The position numbers and the translations under genes are program-made. The notes under the pieces were generated by a model, which had not been told where the DNA came from, did no database searches, and saw only the letters and a program-made list of their open reading frames with translations. Of a DNA stretch of 64,000 nucleotides, positions 10,719 through 24,700 are shown piece after piece. The stretch's first letter is position 1. Each line of letters opens with the position of its first letter. Where the stretch lies: NCBI GenBank assembly GCA_018417955.1, contig JACTVC010000001.1, forward strand, positions 1,798,001 through 1,862,000, in the 5' to 3' direction. This stretch comes from Laccaria trichodermophora. Lineage: Eukaryota; Basidiomycota; Agaricomycetes; Agaricales; Hydnangiaceae.

Positions 10719-12017
10719 AGCTCCTTGGTTACTCCATTCGTTGTTCAGGCAAAGTGATGTCTTCAACGTGCGACTTGTGCCAGGTTGGGCGAAGGCCTGC
10801 GCGTGAAATACCATCCATCACGTCTTCGAAATCCTGTAAAGTAGGTAGGTAGCTTGGTCGCCGTTGTCCACACTCGTTGTTTCGGATCCAATCCCTCCAT
10901 TTCTCCCTTGTGCGAAGTCTGCCCTTTCCTCTGGCGATAGAATCTGCTAGCCTGCAATAACAATGATCCAGGGCGGCGTTCCATTCTCCGGTCCACAGAC
11001 TAAACTTATCTTCGAAGATGTCCGTTGGAGGGAAAAGCCACCACCCCATGCATCCGTTTGCGCCTGGGCAGTACCCTAGAAGTAAGTCCTTTTCCTGTTC
11101 CGAGACCATGTCGTGAGTGAGGTAAGAGGCATCCTCGCTGGATGAATTGTAAAAGCCTTTGTTGTGGACAGTAGTTTGAATGGAAGGGCCCGACATAAAC
11201 TCCTCGACTAGTCTTGGTCCTGCCCAACGACGTGCGATCCAGCTTAGCTGTCCTCCTTCTGCAATGAACGCGCGAGCATGAGGGCGTCATAGTAAATCGT
11301 TCATCTGAGCTAAGTAGGCCGTGCAGAATGTAGTGTTGTTGTCCATCGGCACCAGAGTTGTCTCGCAGAAACCCACCCCGTAGAGCGACACTGCCGAACT
11401 ACGATCAAGCCTATCGACTATGATGGGCCTGAATTGCCGCGCACGATCCAAAGAGACTGCTAGGAAAAATCGAATGCCGTGCTCAATGGCTATCGTAAGA
11501 AGACGCTTCACGTTTCCGACCGTGATCCAGCAGTTGGCCCAGTACCTCATACGGGCTTCGCTTCCGATGTCTGGAATGAACAGGTGAGCTATCTCCAGAT
11601 ACTCTGGATTCCAAGCGAAAGCAGGAGCGGACCAGGTGCTCTCGGTGTACGTTATCTTTGCAGATTCGTCATGTAGCATCCTCCTGAACATTACCTCGGG
11701 CCGTTCGTGTGCGACGTAGTATGGCTCCGATAAACGACTGGGAGATTGAGAACGGCGGTGCGAGCTAGGAAGGCTTCCTTCGTTGGTTCGATGGTCGGCG
11801 GCTTGACGTCTCGCTCGTTGTAGCTTTTGGTTGTTCTGACGAATCCATGCCGCAGGGCTGTTCACTGCTCATGGGTCGTATAGTTCGTCTGAAAGCTCCT
11901 CGAAGCGAACGTAAAGGAAATCCTCGTTGGTAGACTCGGTATCCGCATCGTCCTCATTGACTGCCATGGCTTCCTGTGAGGGGTTAACCGGGGTGTCTGA
12001 TAGACGGTCCTGTAGTG

Positions 12018-13560
12018 CAGTACTTTACAGTGCCCCACCTATTCCTGCAGGAATCCTGCAGGAATTCAGTCATTCCAGCGGAATTCCAGTGGAATTCCAC
12101 AGGAATCCACAGGAATTCCACAGGAATCCACAGGAATTCCACAGGAATCCACAGGAATTCCACAGGAATCCACAGGAATTCCACAGGAATCCACAGGAAT
12201 TACTCTGGATTCCACTGGAATCCTCTGAACTCATGTAAATTTACCAGTACATGTCCTGATCAGCTAAAGTCATGTGACTTAATAACCAACTTAATACTCA
12301 GAATAAATTTGAAGTCAAACAAACCAACTTATAATGTCTTTAAAATGACATAAAACATATTTTATTATATACTACTATACACAATCTATGTATATTTAAG
12401 GAAGGAGAGGTACAAGGAAAGGGGGTGAGGACAAGGGGAGCAGGTTATGGAGAAGGAAAGGGGTAGGAAGGGGTAGAGAGTGATGGAGGGGGTGATGGAG
12501 AAGGGAGGGAGGGGAAGGGAGTGATGGAGAGGGGAGGGAGGGGAAGGGGTGATGGGGAGGGGAAGGAGGGGAGTGAGGGAGAGGGAGGGGTGTAGTGTAC
12601 ATGATTGTAGACACGTCGGCGTGAACACGTCGTCGCGTCGTCGTCGTCCGTAGCATCGTTGTGTGGGTGCTGGGTGTCGTAGACGTGTTGGCGTGGACAC
12701 GTCGTCCCGTTGTCGTCGTTGACGTGGACACGTCGTCGTTGTCGTCTGTGGCGGGCGCTGGGTGTCGTTCGTGGGCGCTGGATGTCGTTCGTGGGCGGTG
12801 GGTGTCATTCGTGGGCGGTGGGTGTCATTCGTGGGCGGTGGGTGTCGTTCGTGTCCGCTGGGTGTTGTTACGTGTCCACGGGCGGTGTACGTGTGTCCGT
12901 TGGTCGTTGTTTTCTGTCCCGTTGGGTGTTTTCGTGTCCGCGGGTGCTGTTTTGCATCCGTTGGCCGTTGTTTTGTGTCCGCTGGTGGTGTACGTGGGTG
13001 CTGGGCGTCGTTTCGTGGGCGGGGCGTCGTTTTCGTGGGTGTTGGGGTGTTTTTGTGAGCGGGGGGGGGTCGTTTTCGTGGGTTCTGATGCTCCTTGTTT
13101 CGTGACGTGGCGTCGCCGCATTGTTGTTGAAGGGCGGCGTGGTCGATGTTGGTGGTCGTGGTGGCCATGGGTGATAAACGAGTGACGTGGGTGGTGGTGG
13201 CTATGGGTGATGGTGATGGCGTGGTGTTGGCGGCGGTGACGAGCATGGTGGTGGTGGGAGGAAGAGGGTGGTCATGTTTGGTGAGCATGGTTGCCAAACA
13301 GATATTATTTGTTATCCATCGGAAATAAACAAACTATAATACATAACAAAACAATAAAATAACCAGATTGCAGTTCCTGCCCATTCCACGGAATGCTATT
13401 CCTGCCCATTCCGGGGAACATTCCGGTGTACATTCCGGAATCCACCGGAATAAATAATTTAGCAGGGCCTTCTGCTAAATTCCATTCCACCGGAATCCAC
13501 CGGAATTCCACCGGAATGACCGGATTCCTGCAGGAATAGGGGGGGCACTGCTAAGACCTC
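12018..13560. mobile_element. E1, non-autonomous element with 8-bp duplication
   Basis: The ends are CAGTACTTTACAGTGCCCC (left) and, reading inward from the right, GAGGTCTTAGCAGTGCCCC. CTGTAGTG flanks both sides (12,010-12,017 and 13,561-13,568), an 8-bp duplication typical of hAT elements. Subterminal zones contain repeated GGAATTCC / GGAATCC blocks. The middle (about 12,400-13,300) is strongly strand-asymmetric, G+T-rich on the plus strand. It carries no transposase. It sits in Gypsy-1 ORF3. Confidence 0.85.
12090..12205. repeat. Minisatellite in E1 left end
   Basis: Tandem units of about 23 bp reading roughly CCACAGGAATTCCACAGGAA. The matching part of E2 (about 39,240-39,300) has fewer units, which accounts for most of the 64-bp length difference between the two elements. 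Confidence 0.75.
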
Positions 13561-14292
13561 CTGTAGTGAAGTTCTTGCTGATGTTGAAGCATTCATGCGC
13601 TGAAGGAGTGAAGGGGGCTTCGATTCGGATCTTGTATGTTTCATGGTGAGGCCCGTCTCGATGTCGTAAAGGACCCCTGCCTTTGGCCCATAGCTGAACT
13701 TATAGAGTTCACGAATAATCGTCGCGTTGTCTTCTCCTGGTAGCAAGGGTCTGTACTGACGTCGAAGGTATTCGTCCACAGGTTGACACTTACGCCATCT
13801 CCAAAAAAGAACCGTCTTGTATCGGCTTTCTTCTCTCTCGTTGATTGTTGTGTAATAGTACAACTTGGAGAGGGCGGTCATCGTGTCGTCCGAGTATTTG
13901 AGGGGCCTATGGCACCATCCTTCGAAATCGATGATGAAGATGGTGTAGGATGGGAAGATGGGCGGGTCATATGGTTGCGTGTACAAGAAGACATCTTGAA
14001 AGAATTCGTCGAGTTTGGTAGCTTGGCACGCGATTTTATTCAAGTCGTCTTCGTCGAGATCGTCCGGGATCTGAAGTTGCGTGCCTCGTCTTACGGACCA
14101 ATAGGTCATGTTCAATGCTGGGTTCAGGCGACTGAAGCGAATGTCGGATCTTGCTTCGAAGTCCCAAAGGTAGAAGAAAGGGATCTTGTTCTGTATATAG
14201 AGGGGGATATTGATGACACACCAATCCCTTTCTAAGTTGCATATAACCCCTCTCTTTCCTTTGACCGTTGTGACGAATCTGCTAACACAATC

Positions 14293-17200
14293 CACTAGTG
14301 GCTACCACTTTCTATCATATAACCCAGGCTTAAGCCTAGAGACCCAAATCTATAATGCTTAGTTTTTTATGAAAGGCATTTCAATACAATAGCCTAAGCC
14401 TTTCAATCATTAAAGTGCCTGGGATTTCTCATGGAATATGAGAAATTCTCTGGGGGCATTTCATAACTCTGTCAAGCCATCTCAATGATCATTTCATTGA
14501 TATTTCATTGTGATTTTTCAATAGATACCTGGGATTTTTCATTGGAAAATTTCATTGATACCTTAGAATATTTCATTGCGATTTTTCAAATGTATTCCTG
14601 GATATTTCACTGCTATTTTTCAAATGTATCCCTGAGCATTTCATTGCAGTTTTTCAATTGTATCCCTGGGCATTTCATTGTGATTTTTCAAATGTATTCC
14701 TGGACATTTCATTACTATTTTTCAAATGTATCCCTGAGCATTTCATTGCTATTTTTCAAATATATCCTTGGGCATTTCATTGTGATTTTTCAAATGTAAC
14801 CCCAGATATTTCATTGCGATTTTTCAAATCTATCCTTGGATATTTTATTGCGATTTTTCAAATGTAACCCTGGATATTTCATTGTGATATTTCAAATGTA
14901 GCTCTGGGTATTTCACTGTTCTAAAAATAGCCAGGAAATGAGAGCTAAAAATAGGAATGGTGTATTGGATGTCAGGTACTGCTTTCAGGGTCTACAGTAT
15001 ATATATATAAGAGGAAATATGATTGGATATGACCAAAAAGTGGAGAAATCAAGATAAGAATGACAATACAACTAGGGGTCCATGCAATGGGTTTTTGGTG
15101 GAGTGGTCACATGACCAATTTCCTAAAATGGTCAAAATCCAAAGTTGTAGCCCTGCTTTGTAGCTTCCAGAATCTGTTTGAATTATGTTCTAAAGTTTAC
15201 CTGTTGTGGAGATATGAGGTAAATGATTTTTCTCACCACTGCATTTTTTTTTTTTTTTTTTTTTTTTTTTGCATTTTTCTCCATGAAAACATCACCAAAC
15301 AACATGATTTCAACACATTTAGAAAACTAATAGATGGGGCTACAATAGTTGTATTGTGCGAAAATTGACCCCAAAAGGAAGGCATATACCCTGAATGGGA
15401 AATTGACTCTGACTGACTACAAAATGTACTAATGGACTAGAAAACATAACAAAAGACTACAAAAGTCAGACATAGACCACAAAATTTACTGATGTCTGCC
15501 TTTTTCACTACAAAAGTGTGTAGTGTCCGCTTTTTTCACTACAAAAGTTTGTAGTGTCCGCTTTTTGAGACTACAAAAGTTTGTAATGTCTGCTTTTTGA
15601 GACTAAAAAAGTTTGTAGTCCACTTTTCTGACATTGAGTTTGTTTGAAGTGTTCTTGACTATGTAAAGGACCATGGGCACATGGTTGAAGGACTGAGTTC
15701 AGTTGACTGTTTGCCATTGTTGCTGTCATGTCATTTGCTGTCATGTGATGTCTATGACATTAGTGGAGACTGTAATTTCTCTTCAGATAGGAAGTGGCTA
15801 TCCTATCTTTTACCTTCAGACTTTGAGCCACTGCCTTACATCTGCCTAGGTTCAATAAGTGTCATTAGTGTTTTTTCAGTCTTCCTAAAGCATGAGCTAG
15901 TATGACTGTTCAGTCATTCACCCTAGCCAGTCTTGCCTGCAAATTGTCTTGACAGTACCACCAGTGAATGATCAAAGGCTGTCTATGATATTCATTCAGG
16001 ATTCAGATACAACACAATCTATCATTTGGTGAATACACTTCAAAGAAGAACATGTGAAGAGAACAGTAGCCACTGATGTGAAAAGACAGTACATGATAGC
16101 AAATGTGTACATGCAACAATGGCAAACACTCAACTGAACTCAGTCCTTCAACCATGTCCCCATGGTCCTTTACATAGTCAAGAACACTTCAAACAAACTC
16201 AATGTCAGAAAAGCAGACTACAAACTTTTATAGTGAAAAAAGCGGACATTACAAACTTTTGTAGTCTCAATAGACAGTACAAACTTTTGTAGTGAAAAAA
16301 GCAGACATTACACACTTTTGTAGTCTCAAAAAGCGGACATTACAAACTTTTGTAGTGAAAAAAGCGGACACTACAAACTTTTGTAGTCTCAAAAAGTGGA
16401 CATTACAAACTTTTGTAGTGAAAAAAGCGGACACTACACACTTTTGTAGTCTCAAAAAGCAGACATTACAAACTTTTGTAGTCTCAAAAAGTGGACATTA
16501 CAAACTTTTGTAGTGAAAAAAGGCAGACATAAGTAAATTTTGTAGTCTATGTCTGACTTTTGTAGTCTTTTGTTATGTTTTCTAGTCCATTAGTACATTT
16601 TGTAGTCAGTCAGAGTTAATTTCCCATTTAGGGTATATGCCTTGGGGTCAACTTTCCCACGATACAACTATTGTAGCCCCATCTATTAGTTTTCTAAATG
16701 TGTTGAAATCATGTTGTTTGGTGGTGTTTTCATGGAGAAAAATGCAAAAAAAAAAAAAATGCGGTGGTAAGAAAAATCTTTTACCTCATATCTCCACAAC
16801 AGGTAAACTTTAGAACATAATTCAAACAGATTCTGGAGGCTACAAAGCAGGGCTACAACTTTGGATTTTGACCATTTTAGGAAATTGGTCATGTGACCAC
16901 TCCACCAAAAACCCATTGCATGGACCCCTAGTTGTATTGTCATTCTTATCTTGATTTCTCCACTTTTTGGTCATATCCAATCATATTTCCTCTTATATAT
17001 ATATACTGTAGACCCTGAAAGCAGTACCTGACATCCAATACACCATTCCTATTTTTAGCTCTCATTTCCTGGCTATTTTTAGAACAGTGAAATACCCAGA
17101 GCTACATTTGAAATATCACAATGAAATATCCAGGGTTACATTTGAAAAATCGCAATAAAATATCCAAGGATAGATTTGAAAAATCGCAATGAAATATCTG

Positions 17201-17879
17201 GGGTTACATTTGAAAAATCACAATGAAATGCCCAAGGATATATTTGAAAAATAGCAATGAAATGCTCAGGGATACATTTGAAAAATAGTAATGAAATGTC
17301 CAGGAATACATTTGAAAAATCACAATGAAATGCCCAGGGATACATTTGAAAAATCATAATGAAATATCAAGGGATACAATTGAAAAACTGCAATGAAATG
17401 CTCAGGGATACATTTGAAAAATAGCAGTGAAATATCCAGGAATACATTTGAAAAATCGCAATGAAATATCAAGGGATACATTTAGAAAATCACAATGAAA
17501 TGCCCAAGGATAGATTTGAAAAATAGCAATGAAATGCCCAGGGATACATTTGAAAAATCATAATGAAATGCCCAGGAATACATTTGAAAAATCGCAATGA
17601 AATATTCTAAGGTATCAATGAAATTTTCCAATGAAAAATCCCAGGTATCTATTGAAAAATCACAATGAAATATCAATGAAATGATCATTGAGATGGCTTG
17701 ACAGAGTTATGAAATGCCCCCAGAGAATTTCTCATATTCCATGAGAAATCCCAGGCACTTTAATGATTGAAAGGCTTAGGCTATTGTATTGAAATGCCTT
17801 TCATAAAAAACTAAGCATTATAGATTTGGGTCTCTAGGCTTAAGCCTGGGTTATATGATAAAAGTGGTAGCCACCAGTC
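14293..17879. mobile_element. Pal1, palindromic element, 3.59 kb
   Basis: Left end CACTAGTGGCTACC, right end (inward) GACTGGTGGCTACC. The flanks are CACAATC (14,286-14,292) and CACGATC (17,880-17,886): a 7-bp duplication differing at one CpG. Each arm has an outer array of a unit of about 27-30 bp around TTTTTCAAATGTA/TTTCATTG, a single-copy block with a long T (15,245-15,270) or A run, and an inner array of CTACAAAAGTTTGTAGTG units. The non-palindromic centre is about 15.75-16.1 kb. No transposase is present; long frames inside are repeat translations. Confidence 0.85.
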
Positions 17880-18765
17880 CACGATCTGCCATTCCTTCCA
17901 ATAGGTCGGACTCCCAATCAGGGATTACCGCCGTCCACCAGGACATAAATGCGATGGCTTGAAGTACGGATCGTTTTGCACGCGCTGCGTCGATTTGGGC
18001 GTGTTTCATTGTGAGATGAACCTTTTGCAGGCGTTGGGTGGGATAGAATTTCGGGACCTTTGCTCTAGCCGGAAAGCAGGTACTTCCCTTGATGATTCCT
18101 TGGACACAGCCTTGAGCTAGAGTGAGGTCAGTGTCGCAAGTCTCCCTGAAGTGCGGGGCCATGGTCCATCCGCCGATACATTCTTCGACTGGGACTGCGG
18201 TCTCCATACTGTCGTACCACGGTCTTACTGCAAGAAGAAAAGAAGTGGGGATCCATGGAGCCCACTGCTCGTCCTCCCTGTACCAGTCGGGGTCGCGGGC
18301 GAAGTCGAGGGGAATGATCCGTCCCTCGTCCGAGAAGTCCTCGATACTCCAACCTGGATCTGGGAGATCTTTGAAGGTTATAGTCGAATCCCTAATGAGC
18401 GACGTATCTGAGTTGAGCCCGACCCAGATCGCGTCTGGATCGAGTCGCACCGACGCCGTCGCTGATGGGTTGAGATGGTGGATTGAGTTATCCATGAAGC
18501 GCGAATCCAGCAGGAAAGTCCGCTGCAAGATCCTGCTTCCCTCTAATCTAAGTTCGTGGACGGTCCCAATGAACTCACACCAGGGGTTGGAAGGGGGAGC
18601 GAAGTAGAGAATGAAGTGGGTTGCGTGCATGTTTTGTGATCATAAGTAGAGTCGGAGCTAGAATCATTTGATGCGGTTGTGGAATTATCCGACACATAAA
18701 TATCATATAGGAATTTGAATAGATTGCATAAAATGGTTTGCATAGGACGAAGCGATGTGGGTCGG

Positions 18766-21700
18766 CTAGAGATTGTGTTTCTTCCGATACTCTGACAGAA
18801 GTTCTGCTGAGTTCTTCAAGTTGCGAGCGGTGGCCCAAGTGTCGAACTGTGGGCCGTAGCTTGCCCACCTGATAAGATACCAGAGCATGGCTTTTCTGCC
18901 AACTCTTTTATGGCCGACAATTCTTTCGACTTCGTATTCTTCCGATTCTGATTTTCTGAGGAATGATTCTGGTAATGTCGTTCTATTAAGGTAAGTGTCG
19001 TCCTCTTCGTATTTCTTTAGATGTTGGATATTAATTACTGGGGAGCCCGGGTAGTTATCCCCCATTCTTAGACGATACACGTTCGGATTGATCTTTTGCG
19101 TGATCTCGAAGGGTCCTATCCAGCGGGTGGTGAGTTTTGCCCCTTCACCTTTAGACTCCAGCCACTCAAGAGAATGGGGGTTTACTAGCACTTTATCCCC
19201 TTCCTTCAAATCAGTCAAGGGTTTACGGCCTTTATTAAATGCTCGCACTTGGTGATGTTGCATGTGAGCTATTGCTCTTCTCGCGCTATCCCTGTGCATT
19301 TGCATGAGGGCCAGCCATTTCTCCAAGTCTGATCTATTAATATCGCGACTGGAATTCGTTGGCAATAGGAAGTCCATCGGGGTTCTCGGTTCGAATCTGA
19401 ACATCAAGAAGTTGGGGGCACAACTGGTGGAGCTATGGACACTGGCGTTATAAGCCCATTCTAACAAGGGTAGCCAGTGCGCCCAAGTTTCTTTATTCTC
19501 AGAGACGAACACTCTTAACATAATTTCCAGGAACTGATTGACGATTTCCGTTTGACCGTCGTGTTGGGTATGGTGGGACGAAGAGAGGGACATTTTCGTT
19601 TGCAAGAATTTTGCTACACCCTTCCAAAAATCGGATGTCCACCTGGGGTCACGGTCGCATATTATACTCTCTGGAAGGCCGAATCGACACACTATTTTCT
19701 TGACAAATAAAGCTCCGAAATCCTCAGCGTTCAAACCGGTTGTAGTAGGGCTGAAAGTTCCGTGTTTTGTGAGTCTATCCACTGTTACATGAATCGCGTT
19801 GTAACCCTCCGACCAAGGGAGATTAACTATGAAGTCCATGGCCACTGATTGATACAGTCTGGCGGGAATCGGATTGGGTATAAGGTAACCATAGCGATTA
19901 AAGTTCGACGGCTTGATTTTCTGACAGATATCGCAAGTTAGTACGAATTTGAGTATGTCTGCTTTCATTCTCTTCCAGTAGAACCGACCACTGAGCTTCT
20001 GCCATAGCTTTTCAGGTCCTTGATGGGCACCTTCATAGGCGAGCTTGTGAGCTTCTTCCAATAACTTCTGGCGCTGAGACGCAGGTACGCATAACCTAGG
20101 TTGATAGTCGGCATCCCTGAAGAACATCAAGCCTTGATCATCTTTGAAGTATCGATGACCTGGGAACCATTGATCTAGTTTGGTTTTCGGATCGTTCCAC
20201 GCTTTTGACAGGTGAGCGTCTGTTTTATATCCTTGTACCCATTCTTCTACAACCGATTCTTGCAGGTGAACTAGAGTATTTGGGGGAGGGTTAGTAGCCC
20301 CCCAGTATTCATCCGATTGACTTTCGAGGCTAGACGTGGGTGAGTTCGGTTGCGAATCTGGCTTGATCTCTGCTTTGTCCTTACTAGCAATATTGTGAGT
20401 TTTTAGCCAGACCTCGTTCATTTCCTCCAAGCATTCGACTATCCGAAAGGCAGAGAAGGCGACTTTTCCCATAGAAGGGTTCAAGGTTGCATCTATATGC
20501 ATTGGATTGATCTCTAGCAGAGTCGATTCGTCTCTTACAGGCGAATCGTGCGGCGGTGGGGCACGGTACAACCTAGACAACGGGTCTACGTTGGAATGCT
20601 TTCTACCCAGCCGGTGCACTAGTAGCTGCACTCTACATCGATGTATTTATGGCAGCTGCCGTGGCAAAACTTGATCAGCTACCGTGAGGGAATGAAATGA
20701 AATTTCATTGATTCACGGCACCCATTTCATTCAAAATGATTCATTCTGTTTCATTGATTCACGGCAACTGTTTCATTCATTTCATTTCATTGATTCATGG
20801 AAATTACTTCATTTTTCATTTCATTCCACCACGGCAACTGTTTCATTCATTCCTTTATTGTTAGAGCTGGGAAAATTATTATGTAATTGATGTAAAATAT
20901 TAAAGTGCCTTATTTGGCAACAGTATGCCTATCTTGTTATGTATTTGAGCCTCAAATGCAAAAGTACTCCCATATGGCCTCCCACACCACTGCAGTAGGG
21001 CACAACACATATCAGGCATAATTGTATATTATTTCCTTATTTAGGTGTGTATTAAAACATCGAAATTGTTGCCTGAAAGATTGAAACAAAAATGAAATAA
21101 AGAATGAAACACAAAATCCATGGTAAGAATGAAACAAAAATGAAACAAAGAATGAAATAGTTGCCAGGAATCAATGAAACAGAATAAATTTCATTCTTCC
21201 TGGTAGGAATGAAGGAAGGATTGAAATGAAATGGAATGAAACAAAAACGATTTCATTCTCCACGGCAATGAATGAAAAAAAATGAAACAGTTGCCGGGAA
21301 TGAATGAAACAGAATAAATTATCTCAAATGAAACAGGTGCCGTGAATGAATGAAAACTTAGCATTTCATTCATTCACGGTAGCTGATCAAGTTTTTTTAT
21401 GGCAGCTGCCATAACTACATCATGTAATTGGCAGCTACCAGTCGCCGGTGAATTATTGTCAGATTGGGAGTGTAAGCAGAAAAGACCGTTCCCCATGCTG
21501 CCAGTCTACGGTTAGCGTTTTCGTAAGTTTTAGCCCACTGTAAGGCGGCGTGGTCAGTAACTAACACCAACTTCTCTCCTTCGATAAAAGGTTGGAACTT
21601 TACTAGTCCCTCTTTCGCCACTAAAGCCTCCCTTTCGGTGGTGGAGTAACGTGTTTCCGTGGACTTGAAAGTGCGTGACCAATAAGCTATGACTCTTTCC

Positions 21701-24700
21701 ACATAAACTGTAGTGTCGTCCAATTCCTGGCTCCATTCCTCAGCCACTCGATCATCCTTTAATTCAGCAGAAAGTTGCACCATTAACTTGGGAGGTGGTT
21801 TTCCCGCATCATGTGCTTTCTTCAATTGATCGTAAGTCCTAGTGCCTTTCAAGTCGCCTATCTTTATTGGCTGAACCTGTTGCAAGGCGCAACCCAACGC
21901 CTCGTCCGATGCGTCGGTGTACAATCGGTAAGGAAGCCCCTCAATCGGATGTCCTAGGACAGGTGCCTGTTGTAAGGCTTCCTTTATTGACAAGAAGGCT
22001 GTCTCGCACTCGGCTGACCACTTCCATTTAGCTCCTTTCCTTAACAACTGGAAGAGAGGGTAGCAACGATCAGAATAGTAGGGAATGAAAGCGGAGAAGT
22101 AAACGGCCATCCCCAGGAACGTTTGCAATTGAGATAGCTTCGAGGGTCTTTCCAATTCTTGTATGGCCCGGACCTTCTCCAGGTGCGTCGATAGTCCTAG
22201 TCGAGAAACTTTGTGACCCAGCAGTAGGATCGAGGAGTAGAAGAGATGGCATTTGATTGGGGACAGCGTTATCCCTGCGTTTTCGATCGCTTCCAAAACC
22301 TTGTCCAGATGTTCGATATGCTCCTCGTAAGTCTTCGAATAGATGACGATATCATCTATATAGACTAAACAAAAGATCCAGAGATACGGCGCCAAGATGC
22401 CTTGCATTACCCTTTGAAAGATCGATGGACCGTTCCTAAGTCCGAACGGCATCCTTTTGAACTGGAATAGCCCTCGGTGTGTTCGAAAAGCGGTTTTTTC
22501 CACATCCTCTTCGCTCATTTCTAATTGAGTGAATCCAGACAGTGCATCTAGCGAAGAAAGAACTTGTGCCCCTGAAAGGGAAGAAAGGATTTCCGTTTGC
22601 CTAGGTATTGGAAATTCATCCGGAATCGTGGCAGCGTTAAGCTTTCGGTAATCGACACAGAAACGCGGTTTCCCATTGTGGTACGCTATAACGACCGGAG
22701 CACTCCATGGACTCTTCGATGGTTCGATGACTCCCTGTTCGAACCACTTATCCAGTTGCTCGTCCATGACCACTCGTTTCGCCGGAGACGAACCATACAT
22801 TGGTACGGCTATCGGTACTTGTCCTTCCTCTGTCCTTATGTGTACTTTAGCAGGGTGATGACCGAGTCTGCCGTCGAATCCGAAAGCCTTCTGGCGTTTC
22901 TTCAGCATGTTCCAGGCCTTCTCTTTCAAGTTCTCTGGGAGAGATCCTACGTCTAGGTATTCCTCCATTTTATGGGAAGGGTATGTAGTGGTATCCGGAA
23001 GTTCAGCCGTTTTTGGTCCGAAGAGTTCGGGCTCCTCTTGGGAAGCTTCACCTCCCACTGTTGAATTCACGGGATCGTTTTCTTCATCAGGAGTGCTCTC
23101 TTTTCTGTCGGCGGCTATAGCTATCATGGCAGCAATGGCTTGGGCTGATTTCTCGAGTTGAACACGCTCCTCTTCTGATGTGGGTGTATCGAAGAATTCC
23201 TGTGGGTCTACTAGATAACCAATTATTTCTCCTTTCCTTATAGTGTGAGGATGCGTTGAGGGATTTGTAATTGGGACCCAAGGATCTGACGAAGAGATAA
23301 GTACGTTAGGGACTAAAAAGGTCGAGTCGTTCGTGGAAGCTAGAATGTTCTTTTCCACTAGCCAAGTACGATCTTCCTCGAAGTGCCCCTCCACTTTGAT
23401 AGTGCGGCATTCTTCAGGGTGAAGCTTGTAATCCTGGGAGGCTCTAATGGTCCTCTTTTCCAAACCGAACTTCTTACGTTGCCTTGCTTTCTTTGCCTTA
23501 TTTCGCTTATGGAGTTTGGACTTGATGAAACTTCCTACGGCGCAAGCACTTTGTCTCATCCTATCGAAATCCCTAGTGCAACTAACACCTCTTGCCGGCA
23601 CTGTATAAGGAGTTCCAGCGAAATTGACCGTTGAGCAAAATTCGACGCAGTGCGCTACGTTTAATTCATAGTTCAGATGATAATCTTCTCCTAGCAGGAT
23701 CGGAACAGTCATATTTGGAACAACATATGCTTCAGCCTCTGACTCAATCAAGATCCCGTCGGTCGAGGTCATGAATATAGGGATCCGAACGTAGCCTTGG
23801 ATTTCTGAGTCCTTATCCGTAAGCTGCCATAAATTCATCTTGATCCCTTTCTGACTAATAGGACGGTCTTTCAAACTTTCCAAATATTCTTGGGAGATCA
23901 ACGTCACATCAGCGCAAGAATCCAACCTCAAATCGATAGGCGCGTTCCTGGTTGATCCAACGTAGCCCTGAACAGCCACCACTGAAACCCCGACTGCCGA
24001 AGTACCTGCGGGGGAGAAACGTCGCTTCTTCAGTTTGATCTTTCGATCAGGCAAAGGGATCCCTTCTGGTAGAGATGGGGCGGAATTTGGATTCTGGGTT
24101 TCTGTAGGAGGAGACCTAAAGTTTGGTTCAACTCCCGACGAATCAGCTACGTGCGAAGCTTCCTTTTCTAATGTCACTTCCTCCAGGACGTGGTGAGTGG
24201 ACTTTGGCTTTGCTTTGTAATCTTCCCAATACTCATCTTCAACCTCTTCTACTGAAACACGTGGTGTACGTCTAGATGAATCAGACGTGTTCCCTTTGGT
24301 CTTACTCCTCTCCTTCCCAGTGGCCTGGGAGGAAGCTGATGCCGTCTCAAAACCCAATCGCTCAAGGGATGTATTCAGATCAGCTCGGTTGACTACGTCA
24401 TCCGATAACTTCTCGTTTAACAAGATAGAATAAGCGGTGGCATACGCTTTCTCGCTTTCCGTCTCCATTGAACTCTCCGTTAAGTTCACTGAACGTCTAG
24501 CTCTTTCCACGTACGTATTATTGTCTGGGCATTCTTTATCCCAATGGTTATCACTTCCACAGGCTCTGCAGGGCGACGGGGGTAATTTCCCCATTTTGGT
24601 CGTCACATGGTCGTTTTTTGGGAATGGGTAACCTCCTTTCAGGGGAGGTCTTTGACGTCGTTGCAGTACCTGGTAAGCTTCCTGTAAAACATGTTGATCT

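Larger units (their letters stand above)
10729..18630 (-). pseudogene. Gypsy-1 ORF3, unknown function, split by Pal1 and E1
   Basis: A third ORF lies between pol and the 3' LTR, in three pieces: 18,630-17,880, 14,285-13,561 and 12,009-10,729 (one target copy kept at each join). Together these total 2,757 bases, exactly 919 codons in one frame. It starts MHATHFILYFAPPSNPWCEF and is rich in Trp, Arg and Asp, with no zinc finger, transmembrane segment or enzyme motif that I recognise. Two in-frame TGA codons (about 11,872 and 11,287) remain, and both fit CGA to TGA changes. Its position resembles that of env or accessory genes, but nothing in it looks like an envelope protein. Function unknown. 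Confidence 0.75.

Noticed and set aside
12386..13297. 303-codon Thr/Pro/His-rich frame in E1, and the same in E2 (38,147-39,057)
   Set aside because: It translates a strand-asymmetric low-complexity core; several frames on both strands stay open for the same reason and no domain is present.
16086..16086. Pal1 as two separate elements in opposite orientation
   Set aside because: The outer ends share one 7-bp duplication and removal of the whole segment restores the ORF3 frame, so it is a single insertion.
14485..17688. Frames such as FHCDFSNV-repeat proteins in Pal1
   Set aside because: These translate the TTTCATT arrays of the inverted repeat and occur symmetrically on both strands.
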